From positions 134,200-198,199 of the forward strand of contig SIJG01000100.1 of assembly GCA_023374025.1 (NCBI GenBank): a stretch of 64,000 nt of DNA. The letters run 5' to 3'. Positions 1 through 11,800 of this stretch are shown piece by piece. The stretch's first letter is position 1, and every line of letters begins with the position of its first letter. Source of the DNA: Heterodera schachtii. Its lineage: Eukaryota; Nematoda; Chromadorea; Rhabditida; Heteroderidae. Position numbers and translations under genes: made by a program. The notes beneath the pieces were generated by a model. That model worked only from the letters and a program-made list of their open reading frames with translations. It searched no databases and had not been told where the DNA came from.

Positions 1-680
1 AAAAATTTGGATTTGGATGACATAGAAAAAAGTTATAGAAAGTTATAGTTGAAAAACATGCTGGCGCCCAAACGGCCGCGCCCAAACGCCAGCGCCCAAA
101 ATTAAGTTTTTTGAATTAGTTTTACGTGTTTTGCTCCCTAAAAATCATTATAAAAAAAATTTAAATGCCTTTTTTCGTGCCTTATTCGTGATGTTTGTGC
201 CTTTTTTCAGTGCCATTTTGCGCTTTTTGGTGCCTTAATTGCCAGCTCTAGCCATAACTTTAGGGCCGGCGGTGCTGATAAGCGCCGCCGGGAAATTTTT
301 TTGTAATTTTAATGCTATTTGTTAGCAGATTTTGTCTAAAAATACCAAATTTTGAGATTTTGCACTAATTTTTTAAGAAAAGATAGCTTTTTGGGGGGGT
401 CGGCGGTGCCGATAGGCACCGCCGGAGGAAAATTTTAAGAATTTTTAATGAATTTTGTTAAAAAAATGGCCAACTGATTGTCAAAAAAGTCGGTCGATTG
501 TTTCGGTTTTTTAATTATTTCGGTCGAACGGTTTCGGTTAAAAAACCGAAAAAAACCGAAACCGAAAAAAACCGAAAAACTCAAAAATTTCTCGGTCGGT
601 TTTTTTCGGTTAAAAACCGAAACCGAAAATCGAAAAAAACCGAAAAAAACCGAAAAAAAAACCGACCGGTCCGATCTCTA
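1..680. mobile_element. right part of a non-autonomous DNA transposon, CCGAAAAA-rich
   Basis: No gene is seen here. Two GC-rich palindromes of the GGCGGTGCCGATAGGCACCG type lie at 265-290 and 399-427. From 480 to 665 the sequence is a run of CGGTT/AACCG motifs, first in one orientation and then in the other. The block ends at 680 with a sequence whose reverse complement starts TAGAGATCGGACCGG, similar to the end of the complete element at 53803-54738. The left end and a target duplication were not found, so the element probably starts outside the window. Assignment to a hAT-like family is by analogy. Confidence 0.45.
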
Positions 681-713
681 GATTAAAGGGATAACAGAAT
701 TCTCATTTCTCAC

Positions 714-3700
714 CAAGCTCCCTCCGGCTCCCCCTTCCCGGACAGTGCAATTGCTTGAAAGAAGCGGAAGGCATGCGCCAGCTCGGGCGGCAGCACCGGA
801 CGCGAACTCATTGTGCAATAGCTCTGTAACACAAAAAATGCAAAAATTTGCTTTTTTTTTTAGAAATTTGCTACCATCAATGCGTCGAAGAATTTGCGGT
901 CGGCCAAAAAGCGGGGCAACGTCAGCGATGCCTCGGGCCACAGCGCGTAAATGGTGCCCTCCAGCAGCTCTTCAACGAAACGGGCAAAGCGTGGCATTGC
1001 GGCGCCTGGCACCGCAGCGATTGTTGTGGCGGTCATCGTCTTCTTCTTGGCCCTTTCCTTGTCATCCCAACGGGACGGAGGCGGACACCCACTCGGCTGT
1101 TCATCCATCGAAATGTCGTCGTCATCTGTGCCAACAAAAATAATATAAGTCCATAGGATTTACCGAGCAAAAAGATCGGGTCCAATGATACCGATGGGAT
1201 TTGCCGTGAAATTCTCATTAAATTTGTCGGAAAATTTACAATGCAAAATGCCAATTGTCTTAAAAATGTATTTTGTCCGTTTACCCGGAATTTCCTCGTC
1301 CGACCCGCGCACAAATGAGTCGTCGTCGTCATCTTCCGCCTGTTGGCTTGGTCCATTACCATCTTGATCGACCGCAGCATCCCTCTCCATGTCCTCTTCG
1401 TCCGCAAATTCGCCGCAAAAGCGTTTGACCATGGCAGGCCCACCGTACTTCAGAAAGGCCTGGGCCACGTTCACCAATTGCTGGGACGGATGGTCACGGC
1501 TAAAGCATTTGTATTATTAGTATAAAAAATGATAAAAACTCTTGGCCAAAATTCAAAAGTGACGAAGTCATGGACCCCAAACGACAACCAATGTTAATTC
1601 GGGAGCAGTTCGTTCCCCGCCCCCGCCCAAAATTTAAAAAAAAATTACATCAAACAGAAATTTATGAAAATTTTTTTCAGCAATTTAAATTTTTTTTTTT
1701 TTTTGCCGATTTTTGAAACATAATTTGAATGAAAAGGACAACGAACGTGAAACTTTTGGAGGACACAAGTCGAACAGAGAGCGCAATCCACATGGTCGAG
1801 TAGTAAGTGATCATCTGCGCCACCCGAGCTCTCCGTTCCGTGATCACCATCTCCACGTTGGGCTGTGTCCTGTTGCTTACCTGGTGGGACAAAAAAATAA
1901 TTTTGTATTTGTAAAGCAAAATGGAAGCATTTTAAGGCATTAATTGCCATTTCCACCCCTGTCATGCCATGCCTACCGTGATGGACATAAGTTGTGGCAC
2001 CGTGTTCATCAGCTCTTTGATGGTGTGCGCGAGACGGAGACGGACGAGCAGCCGACTGCGCAGCGCAATTGAGGTCAAATTGATGGTGAACGAAGAATGG
2101 AGCAGCGGAGAGTTGCAACTGTGCACTTAAAAAATTGGCAAATAACGGACCAATGGGTTCATACTGTTGAAAACTTGGTAAGCAATGAATTAATAATAAA
2201 AATCCTGTGAAATTTCAAAAAAAATTTTGGTGATTTTTTGTGTGCCATTTTTTTACACAAACGTTTGGCATTTTGTCTGGGAGAACAATGCTCGGCAAAC
2301 GTGTTGATGAGCTCGCAAAGTTCGTCCGTGTGTTTGCTGACCACGTCAAGCGTTTTCGTGCAGTCCGTCACGTGGGATTTCTGTAAATTGGAATGATTGG
2401 ATTATAAATACTTAATGAATTTTGCATAAATGATAAAGTTTAAAATTAAAATTAGCCATCTTTTTCGCCCTCCTCCTCCCACCGGTATTTTAGACCTTAC
2501 CAAGTTGGGCTTCACAAGATCGAACAGAGCACGGACAGCCGGGTCATTTGGGTTGGAAATTGTACGCAGTTGAGCATCCGGCGGGGAATAGATGGTGAAA
2601 CGACACTGAAACATCACTTTTAGGTATTGTAATGTGTTGTTGCCTAATGCCTAATGAACAAGAAACACGTATGTCCCCCTAAAAGTCAATTTAATTCTTT
2701 TTAAATGAGTCGACAAAATTTACTTTCCTCAAATCAACGAGCAACCTAAAGCCCAAATCTGGTCAATTAACATTCATTTACCGTTTGAATGACGCCAACC
2801 AGCCCGGGCACTGCAGCTGTCCAAATGGCGACCGGCTTCAGCTGCTCCTCCTGCAGCTGGTTGCACGACTTCAACAAGTTGGTCCAGAACTTTTCATACA
2901 CTGCCGCACGCGACGTGCCACCAGCACCGCCACCTTAGAAATTAATAGTGTAATTAGTTGGACTAAATGGCTGTACAACTTCAACTTCATGCATGAAATA
3001 TTGGGGAAGTACATGTTTTAAAAACTGCATTTTTAGAAATCCATTAACAATATATGTTAAATACCAGCATCCAGCAACAGCAGAGGGCTGTCACTGCTCA
3101 AACTGCTGGTGGTGTTGTTGTTGTTGAGGTTGATGTCCTCCTCCGTGTCATCCTCCTGCTCAATGTTTATGTCGCCAGTGGTGGGCGCCAAATAAGACTG
3201 TTTGAACTGTATAAACGCCAAATTTGTTTAAACGAATGGAAATCTCCCGTTTTACTTGTCTGGATGACAAATAGTCGTCCAGAAAACGGCTCAGCCCGAC
3301 CCAATTGTCATGCTCAAGAGGTGGTCGAATTGTTTGTTTGCAAACAATCTGAAAAAATGGAAATTGATTTTGGGTGAGTTCAAAAAATTTATATAAAAAT
3401 TGATTTCATAAAACCAAACGTTAAATCTTTAGTTTTTTATCCAGAATTAGTTTTACAAAAAATTTTGCGGTTTTTTGATACCACTTTGACACATTATTAG
3501 GTCATTTTTTGTGTTTAATTGCCAAAAACATGAATGGCTATAGGAAATTTGATGAAATTTTATAACTATTTTCAATATATTCAAGGTTTGAACAAAAAAC
3601 AAGACCTGAACTGCTCGAACTACAACATCAAAGGCGTAGGAGTTGCCGTCAAAAATGCGGGTGCGCACCGCCTCCAGGTCCGGGTAGTGGAACAGCAGTG

Positions 3701-6507
3701 AGTCAACCGCTGTGCCGCTTGAGGTCGCCGCTCGTACGCCCTCCCACATGGTCGACGATGTTTGCAAGTGGTGGTGCCGGTGACCAGTGGTGCTGTCGCC
3801 AACTTGGTCAAGCAGTTCAAACTCGCACATTTTCAATGCGTACGGTTGTCCGTCCGGTTCCTGGCAAATTGGATTTTTAATGGGTTTTAAATGGGAAATT
3901 TCTTTAAAATTTTCTTGTTTCCGATATTTCCAATCGGATTTCCCTTACAATCTGTGTTCGAACCCGACCTGTTTCCGACAGAAAACCCGAAATTTGACCT
4001 GATTTTGGCCAACCGATCCAAAACCCGAACCGATTTCTTTGACCCAGACCAACTCATATTCTCATTTTACGACTATAAAAATTTTCAAAACTGAACCTCG
4101 GCTTGGTCGTCCTCCAATTCCGACCCTTCCCCGGAAGTTTCGTTGACAACGGCCCAAAAACTGCACTTTCTGCCCCCGGCAATTAGAGTGGAGGAGCAGG
4201 CGAAGTCAATCACGTAAATCTGTCCAAGTATTTGTATAAATTTTCTGAGTCTTTTTTTTGTCAAGAAAAAAGTTTACATTGTCCAATGTTGTGTAAAAGA
4301 GTTTGATCAGTTTTCCAGCCAGTTGTTTGAGCACAATGAACTGGAAAGTGTAAAATAAATATTCAAAATGTTGGTACATAAATTTCATCCAATTTTTGCT
4401 TTTCATTATCACTCCCTCCGAAAAACAATTTTTAAATTAAATTTAATAAAATTTGAAAAGATTAGCCTCCCCCACCTGATTTCTGTCCGCAAGCAGCACA
4501 CGGACGAGCAGAAAGTGAGCCCTTTGACCAGTGACCGGGCACCCCTTCAGCTGCACATCCACTGGCGGTGGCTCGGCCGGATGGGCCACAACGAGGCTGG
4601 CCAAGTCAATGGACATCAGCGGGGCAGATGAAGCGGAGGCAGCGGTGCCGGGCTGGACGCAAGAGCCGCTGGCAAACGCACGGATTTTGGCATCACGGAA
4701 AGCACTAAAACCAAGCGAAAACAATTTAAAATTGAGAGGAAGTGACCGATTATCAGTCAAATATGTACAAAAAATAGTGAAAATCGAAATGTCGATGAAA
4801 ACTGATCGAGAGATATGATGGAAATGTAAGAGAAAAGCCAAATCCAAGCAAACAAAATGTATGGAATGCATCCGGATGACCTGTAAATGACCAGCTCGCC
4901 CCGGTCGTCGACCACAACCGCCACGTCCCGTGCCTCCGATGCGCCGGCAATTTGCTTTTTCAGCGATGAAAACATCCGATTCAACACACCGGTGGTCTGC
5001 AGAAGTGTCTCCTCTGGAAAACAAAAGCAATACCAAAAAGCGAATGCAAAAATGGCTTGTAGGGTACTCAAATAGATTAGATTTTTAATGCAAATTGTAA
5101 AAAATAAGAGAAAAACGGACCGACTTGGGTTATTTTGCCCTAAATTTAGCCCGAAGTTGGCAAGTTTCGGCACATTGAAGCAGTAGTGCCAAGACTTACC
5201 GGTGAAAGTTGCGGCGCCACCGATGCCTCCGCCTCCCATTGTTGTCGTCGTCATTGTGAGTGGACTGGGCGGTGGGAATGTGACGCGCAACAGTTGCCGG
5301 TCCGCCATGCACACCGCCGCCACCGTGCAGCCGACCGCGTCCGTGCCAAGCGCCGCTTTTGTGCCAATCGCAGCGCTGCCGCTCAGCGTTCGCCATGCGT
5401 GGAATTCGTGGTGCGCGCACAGTTGGCCGTCGTCGTGTAACCGACTAATCAGCGCAAAATTCCCCTGAAATTGTTGTTGAAGCATAATTTTAATAGGAAA
5501 ATTTAAAATTTTTATTTCCGAATATTTCGGAGGAAGCTAAATTCAAACTAATAACAAATTTTTGTTTTTTTGGTGTGAATTTGAAATACACAGTTTTTTA
5601 TTCGAAAAAATAAGTGCCAAATTCTCCAAGAATATGTAATCCATTGAATTTCATGTTTGGATGGACAATTCCGAACAAATCTGACAAATGGGTAAGTAAG
5701 TCTGACCAGCGAATCGTCCTGGTGCCGTGCCAAATGCACGTAGAAGCGATGGATGCCGGACTGAGTGGGCACAGCCAAAAGCAGCAACTTACGGCGCACA
5801 ATGCAAAGTTGGGTGCCCGGGATCAGCTTAACGAAGAGAAAAGGTGTTCGCAATTGGACCCAAATTTAGAGACTTTTCAATTTTTTGTAGCACTCACATC
5901 AGCCCATTTCGCAAATTTTAATCATTTTTTAACAACCATTGGAGGGATTCTTTACTGAAACCAGATTGAATTGTCTTCAAATTTAGAATCTTGAGTCAAT
6001 TTCCGGGCTCAAATAAATTGAATTAAAAAAATGACAAACCAATGACTGTGAAAAGTTAATGCATAGCGAAGCGTCATTCAAATCGCGGTCAACAGAGTAT
6101 TCATTGAGGAACAAATTCGCTCCTTCGGCACGCCTTAAAATTAACTTTTTGAGTAAAAAGAGGATTTTACAAGACAAAAAAGTTAAAAATGAAAATTTAA
6201 CGCAAAAATGGGATTCTGTGGTTTTGGCATAAAAAAGATTTAATCGGATGCCAATGTGAAAATCCATGCCATAAAATGAAGCGACTCTGAAGACCGCCAT
6301 CACTGCTAGAAAATGAGCCGGCGGATGGCGGAATTTCGGCGGTGGTCAACGAACGGACAGGGGTATCTGAAAATGGTAATAAATAAACAAATTGGAGAAA
6401 GGAAAAGCACACAAATCACCTGAACTAATTTTGATAATGCGCGAGTGTCTTGTTGGACCAAAATAGGAATTGCTAAATGCCAATTCGGTTCCACAAAACA
6501 AATCCAT
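714..6507 (-). CDS. nup160: Nuclear pore complex protein Nup160-like (3' end outside the window)
   Basis: Scaffold nucleoporin of the Y-complex (NPP-6 in C. elegans): N-terminal beta-propeller, then alpha-helical repeats. Start at 6507 reads MDLFCGTELAFSN. Exons by splice sites and frame: 6420-6507, about 6297-6366, 6040-6133, about 5715-5826, 5200-5464, 4881-5013, 4476-4704, 4278-4340, 4097-4219, 3606-3860, 3256-3348, 3065-3197, 2782-2933, 2501-2605, 2259-2380, 1977-2125, about 1754-1880, 1285-1499, 875-1125, 714-823. Diagnostic stretches are LLLLAVPTQSGIHRFYVHL (propeller, like the VHRLLLPHP region), IDFACSSTLIAGG (like IDFALTSTDIWAL) and SLLFHYPDLEAVRTRIFDG at the propeller-helical junction. 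An acidic insert lies around 1300-1370. The last exon ends in a donor at 713, and the C-terminal several hundred residues are not in the window. Borders of exons 2, 4 and 17 are uncertain. The Nup160 assignment rests on remembered family motifs and is likely but not proven. Confidence 0.8.
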
Positions 6508-6808
6508 TTTTGGCTGTTTTGTCGGCAATAACCTGTAAAGAACCAAAGACTGAGTATTGACACCGAAAAATGTTGTTGCAATTCAGTATTAAGTATTTCA
6601 TGTCAATACATTCAAGATTTCTTCAAGCGCTCAAGTTAAAACTGTTATAAACCCGATTTTATGTAGGTCAAACGTTATACAACGCAAAAAAATCAGAGGT
6701 TATTAAAACTTAAAAAACCGCCAAGATAACGATTAAAACAGAACGCCAAAAACGAGCAGAAAACTTCAAAAAATTTTTTTCTAAAAAACAAAATTTTTGG
6801 GTTTTCGA
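6508..6808. other. spacer upstream of the nucleoporin gene
   Basis: AT-rich, with no coding segment that continues the flanking genes. It lies directly 5' of the nucleoporin start and presumably holds its promoter; no specific motif was recognised. Confidence 0.4.
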
Positions 6809-6816
6809 CATTTAAT

Positions 6817-7593
6817 CAGGGTTCGGATCTGTTCTTATTTCTAAGAAATGTTCTGATTTGGAGGGTCCAAATCTTAGAAAATGAAAATGTTCTTATTTCT
6901 AAGAAATGTTCTGATTTTGGGCTATTGTTCTTATTTTGTTCTTATTTCTTAAAATTATTCAAAAAGCTTGAAATTTTGTGGCATAATGTCATTTTTTGTC
7001 AAGAAAATATAAGATTTGAGGCAAAATTTGGTCATTTTTGGACAAAATCTGTTAACAAATCGCATAAAAATTACAAAATTTTACCCGGTGGCGCCTATCG
7101 GCACCGCCGGATCCTTTTTTTTCCCTAAATTTTTGGAAGAAGCGCGCCGTAAAAAAGCGTTTTTAAAAGCGAAAAAAAAGTCGTCACTTGACTTTTAATT
7201 GCAAAAATTGACCTTTTTTGATTAAAATCTGTTAACAAATCGCAATTAAAATTTAAAAAATTTTCCCGGCGGCGCCTATCGGCGCCACCGGACCCCCTCC
7301 CCTTGCCCATTCACCAAAAGTTTTTTGGAAAATACGCCGCAAAAAAAGAGTTTAAAAATCTGATTTTTTGATTCCGAATGCACTGAAATTTACGATTTGC
7401 TTAATTCCTCACCAAAATTGTTAAAAATGACCATGGGAGGTGAAAAATATAATATTTGATACATTTTTGATCGAATAAATTGTAAAAAGAACTGATTTGA
7501 AGCAATTTTGCAAAATGTTCTTATTTTTGACTCTAAAATCTTATTTTTTGGCCTTGATGTTCTTATTTTGAAAAATTTTCGATCCGAACCCTG
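6817..7593. mobile_element. non-autonomous hAT-like transposon with 8-bp target duplication
   Basis: The ends are perfect 13-bp inverted repeats, CAGGGTTCGGATC at 6817-6829 and its complement at 7581-7593. The octamer CATTTAAT flanks both sides (6809-6816 and 7594-7601). Subterminal GTTCTTATTT motifs repeat near both ends. The interior holds two tandem units of about 180 bp (6960-7190 and 7190-7375), each with a GGCGCCTATCGGC palindrome. There is no transposase ORF. An 8-bp duplication with short inverted ends is typical of hAT elements; P and Merlin elements can also give 8 bp. It sits between two minus-strand genes. Confidence 0.85.
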
Positions 7594-7727
7594 CATTTAA
7601 TGGAACGAATTGCAATTAATTAGCAAATAATTATTTGGTGGAATAAAATGAAAATAAAATAAGCAAAAGTACAATTGTGTTGTTCATTTTAACGTTAAAA
7701 TTTGCAATTTTGAGCATTTTCTTTCGT

Positions 7728-8764
7728 TCATTGAAGTGCCTTACGTGCACGGGCTCGAAGACGTGCAAAAACGTCCTGAAAATTGGATTTTTTATGTTTA
7801 AATTTTGTTTTTTTTTATTGGCTTTTGACCGTGTCACTGGGAAATTGGGTGCGGAAAGGCTCGTCAAATTTGCAGCCGATTGTGAAGGAAATTGTGCTGT
7901 TCAAGCATTTTCCTGAACGCCACAGGAACCTGAAAAACCCCTGATAAGCTATTTTTTTTAGAAAACTGAAATTTATTTTTTGGCCAAAGTGCCAGATATG
8001 GCATTCCGAGGCCCCAATCCGTGACTCGAGACCAAAGAATAAAAAACCCAACACTTTTCTCGAGTCAATACTAGAGACCAAGATTCTCGAGCGTCACTGG
8101 TGAGTGAGTGAATTAGGTATACAAACAGTTCCCGTCTTTTTTTGCCCAGGCAAAGATTTTTACGGCAATGGGAATGCGGGATTCCCGTATAGAACTGATG
8201 CCGGTGATTCCGATTCAGTCTCGACCAGGAAAAACCTTGCATTTTTTTAATTTCAAAAATTCAGGAGCCCTAAAACTACAAATTTACCAGTCCTCATCTC
8301 GCTTCTCCAGCTGATAGGTGTAGTAGTTGAAGCTGTGAAGAGGGGGGAGGAGGGTAAAAAAATTGAAATTCCAAAATTAAAAAATCAAAAATTGTCCAAA
8401 GCATTTTTACAGTACCAGGCCCGGTGCCCCTGGTCAATGGAGGAAATGAATACGGTATGCGCCTTTGGGCACACCAAGTCACAGTACACCCGCTCATCTT
8501 CGCCATTGTCAAGCACTTCCTGTACACGCAAAAAGCATTTTTAATTAGTTATTTAGTTTAAAATCGTTTTTAAATCACCCAATAACATCCGTCCCCCTCG
8601 GCGGCCGGTCGCCCCGGCGATTCGGTCTCCGTGTCTTTGATCACAATGTGGCACCGGGCCGGATCAGGCCCGGCCCGCAGTTGGCCATCCGGCGTGGCAC
8701 ATTTCAATTGGCGATATTCTGCAATAATTTTGAAAAGAATAACCATAGACGTGATCAGTTTCAT
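7728..8764 (-). CDS. small secreted cysteine-containing protein, unknown function
   Basis: Five exons joined in frame give 160 residues: 8579-8764, 8416-8519, 8289-8333, 7830-7929, 7728-7775; all introns are GT-AG. The chosen start reads MKLITSMVILFKIIA, a plausible signal peptide, with cleavage before the mature region EYRQLKCATPDG. The first two codons after an alternative acceptor at this point would also be spliced, so a further upstream first exon is a second possibility. Mature cysteines fall at CATPDG, RCHIV, GCYW, VYCDLVCPK, ACFNYYTYQ, SGKCLN and IGCKFD, an even number compatible with disulfides. There is no transmembrane segment after the signal. I do not recognise the family with certainty; the motif YTYQLEKRDEDWFLW and the cysteine layout suggest a nematode-restricted secreted family. 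A degraded copy of exon 1 lies at 11708-11800. Confidence 0.7.
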
Positions 8765-10682
8765 CTGTTTCAAATTTCTTAAATCGATCCAATTTGATCG
8801 GGTCCTGATCAATGAACTTATACAGTAAAAATGACGCGTAAATGATTTTTGGTCTTTGAGCTGTAATCAGCTTTTGATGGCATTCATCTATTTTTTCTGG
8901 GCTTTTTGCTACTTTTTTAATTTTGGTATTTTTTACGTTATTTTTTAAACAAATTCGCAAAACTTCCAAAAATCCATCGCATCCGAAGACCTAAATATCC
9001 TTCTCTCTAAAGAAAGCCTTAAAATGATACAAAATTGTTGGAATTTGTTTGCCAAGAACAATTAGGGCGTAATTAACATGGGACTAAGACACAAATGTCG
9101 GCCAATTTTTCAAATTTTTGCTAATTTACGCGGATGGCTTCTGATCAACGTCATCAGTTGGGTGCTGATCAGCAGCAACATCAGTGAAAGTGGCAATTGT
9201 TGTTGTTGTTTTGCAGAGAAAGTCGTCGTCATTTTGCGCCAAGAAATAAGATAATTATGAGTGATAATTATGGGTGATTAGCTAATTGCTCCCGCTGCTT
9301 TTTTGGATGTGACAATGAATGCATTTGCGCAATCCGTCGTCCTCCCGTGCACTTTTTATGCGTCGCCGTTAAAACGCGGCGAGGCGGAATTGCCCATGGC
9401 AATATATGCCCATTAGCTCACTAATTAGCATTAATTATCTTGCCTTGGGCGCGGGTGGGCGGCGTTCAACACACACACGAACTATTTCCGTTTTTGTCTG
9501 CCTCTCTGTTCTCCACGATTGGCCAGCTATTTCCACGTTTGTTCAGCTGCTTCTTCCGTGGCTTTTCCTTTGATAACATTGGGCCCGCAGTGATTGCGAT
9601 GCGATTTATTATTGTTTTTTGACGTGAATCTATGCCAATTTGTTTCTTTGATTGATATGGAAGCATAAATTAGAAAAATTCTGATAAATTAATTTTAATT
9701 GGATTTCAATTTTCAATTTACAGCTGTGTTTTTCAAAAAGATTTTTTGCCAGTATTGAAAGGCGAAGGCTAACAAAAATTTATTCACATTTGTTGAAAAT
9801 TAGTAAAATATTTTTAAAAATTATATTTCCTCGAATTTAGAAAATAATTCTTAAATTTTTTCAACTAAGTTTTTAATAATTTTAATGCGACGATTATCAT
9901 TGACAGAAAATTGTGGATGAATTTTACACAATATTTACAAAATTTTAAAGTTATAAATTTAGAAGTGTTATTTAAATCAATTGAGATTTTTTCTGAAGGT
10001 CAATAAAATTTATTCACATTGATTGATAGATTAGGAAAATATTAAAAATTATATATTTTTTTGAATTTAAGAAACTATATTTTTTCAAAATTAAATTTTT
10101 AATAAATTAAGGCGACGATTGTCACTGATAGAAAATTGTGGACGAAATTTGTACCATTATTTTATAAATAAAGTTATTTTTAAATAAATCGAGGTTTTTC
10201 CCGGTTGTATCGCTAGGCTCTTCCAAATAAAAATTTTAAATTTAGGCTTCTCTCCCATCATTTTCAGCCCTCCACTTTTTAAATTGTTTAAATGCCCCGG
10301 GGCATTTCTGCCCTCCCCCCTTTTTAATTGATTGTTTTTGCGCAATTACAAAATTATTTGAAGGGCGCTAAAATTTTTTGAATTTAGTTAATTTTGCAAA
10401 TTAAATTTTTTTCAAAATTTAATTTTGCCGAATTTTCTTTTTTAATAAATTCTTGGCCATTTATAATATTTAATGCACATATTCTTTCTTATTTTTTATA
10501 ATTTTTATTTTTAATAAATATTTTTCAATCTTTACCGTTTTTAATTTTAAAAATGAATTTATTTTTATTCTCACTAAAAAAATAATAAAACTCGTTTTTC
10601 CAATTGTTCAGAAAATTTTATGCTTTTTAATTAAATTTTTGGATTAATCATCACACAAAAAGTGCTCTTCTGCTGGCCGTAC
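8645..10682. repeat. segmental duplication copy A (gene 5' end plus upstream DNA)
   Basis: From about 8645 (inside exon 1 of the secreted-protein gene) to about 10682 this segment matches 11708-13803 in the same orientation, nearly base for base from 9560 onward. The shared part includes 9300-9560 with distinctive blocks such as ACACACACGAACTATTTC. Copy A lacks about 175 bp present in copy B (13510-13690). Beyond exon 1 no coding sequence is seen between 8765 and 10680; it is AT-rich non-coding DNA that contains the presumed promoter of the secreted-protein gene. Confidence 0.85.
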
Positions 10683-10958
10683 GTCATGCCACGGACGAAT
10701 GAGACAGAGGGGAGAGGGGGGGGGGGGGGGTCTCTTAAGACCAAATTTTCATACGAGATCCGGTTTTTAGTAAAAAAAAAAAAAAGTCTTGGACTTTCAG
10801 ATTGACAAATGGCCTGCTCAAGATCGTCTGAAACGATGCTTTCACCCCGGTGAGATAATGCTCCGGTAAATATTAATCAGAACTCCCAAACTCAAAATCA
10901 CTCAAAACCGCTTTGAAAAAGTTGGTAAATTTGTCGTGGATTAAAATAAACAATTCTA
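10683..10958. repeat. dispersed repeat, copy 1
   Basis: This segment, beginning near the TGCCACGGACGAATGAGACA motif and a G-run, matches 14652-14915 with only scattered differences and slight length changes in the G- and A-runs. It is followed in both places by sequence of the TAGGGATGGGAA mini-transposon family. No coding potential is seen. Confidence 0.75.
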
Positions 10959-10959
10959 G

Positions 10960-11068
10960 GGATGGGAATTTAAGTCAAATGACTTTTTTTTCCTGACTAA
11001 ATTTAAAAAAAATAATGTATTTTTTCGTTAAAATTAATCGTTTTTAAATTACTTTCTTTGATAAATAC
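10960..11068. mobile_element. truncated TAGGGATGGGAA mini-transposon
   Basis: It starts TAGGGATGGGAATTTAAGTC like the complete copy at 15060-15350 and matches its left portion. The right end is missing; the sequence changes abruptly near 11068. Confidence 0.6.
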
Positions 11069-11261
11069 TAGCGGTTGAATGCGCCTTCGGCGCATCGCAA
11101 CCGCTAGGCTGTACGATTGTGTTGTATTATGAATGATAAAAATGACTATTATGGCTCGGCCGCTTCGCGGCCTCGCACCCGTCCCTCGGCAATTTCTTAT
11201 GGCACAACATTTCTAACATTCTGCTGATCTTTTATTGCTTATCATTTCTTAAACACCTCGG

Positions 11262-11640
11262 CATCATTCCAATCACTGGGACTTATCTCACCAATTCTGC
11301 ATTTCTATCACTTGGACTCAACCCCCCGCATCCCAATCACTGGGACACTTAATTCATTAGCATTACAATCAATGAGACCCAATTCTCTGGCATACATCAT
11401 TGAATTCTATCTCAGCACTTCTGCATCCCAATCGCTGGGACTCAATTCTCCGGCATTCAAATTACTTGGACTCAAACTCCGCAATCCTTCAGCATTCCAA
11501 TCACTGGGACTTGTCCTCAACCAATTCTTCTTCATTTCTATCACCTGGACTCAACCTCAGGCATCCCAATCACTGGGTTTCAATTATATGACATTCCAAT
11601 GACCGGGACTCAAGACTCAACCTTACGGCATTCCAATCTA
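11262..11640. repeat. degenerate minisatellite, CATTCCAATCACTGGGACTC-type
   Basis: About ten diverged units of roughly 33-36 bp carry a core close to CATYCCAATCACTGGGACTC. Both forward open frames here read recurrent SLGLN/HWDSI-type peptides, which is a product of the repeat and not evidence of a gene. Array borders are approximate. Confidence 0.65.
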
Positions 11641-11707
11641 CTCACTCATCGGCCCGCCTTCGCGGCCGTCGTTCGGGGGCCTTCCGCCCCCTCAATAATT
11701 TTCTGCC

Positions 11708-11800
11708 CAATGTGGCACCGGGCCGGGTCAGGCCCGGCCCGTCGTTGGCCGTCCGGCGTGGCCCATTTCAACTGGCGATACTCTACAATAATTGTGAAAT
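11708..11800 (-). pseudogene. dead copy of exon 1 of the secreted-protein gene
   Basis: On the minus strand this reads EYRQLKWATPDGQRRAGPD and RCHI, matching exon 1 of the gene at 7728-8764 (there CATPDGQLRAGPD). The first mature cysteine is replaced by tryptophan, the start region is changed, and homology stops after RCHI, where unrelated sequence begins. Exons 2-5 are absent downstream. It lies at the edge of duplication copy B, so it was probably copied with the upstream DNA. Confidence 0.75.
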
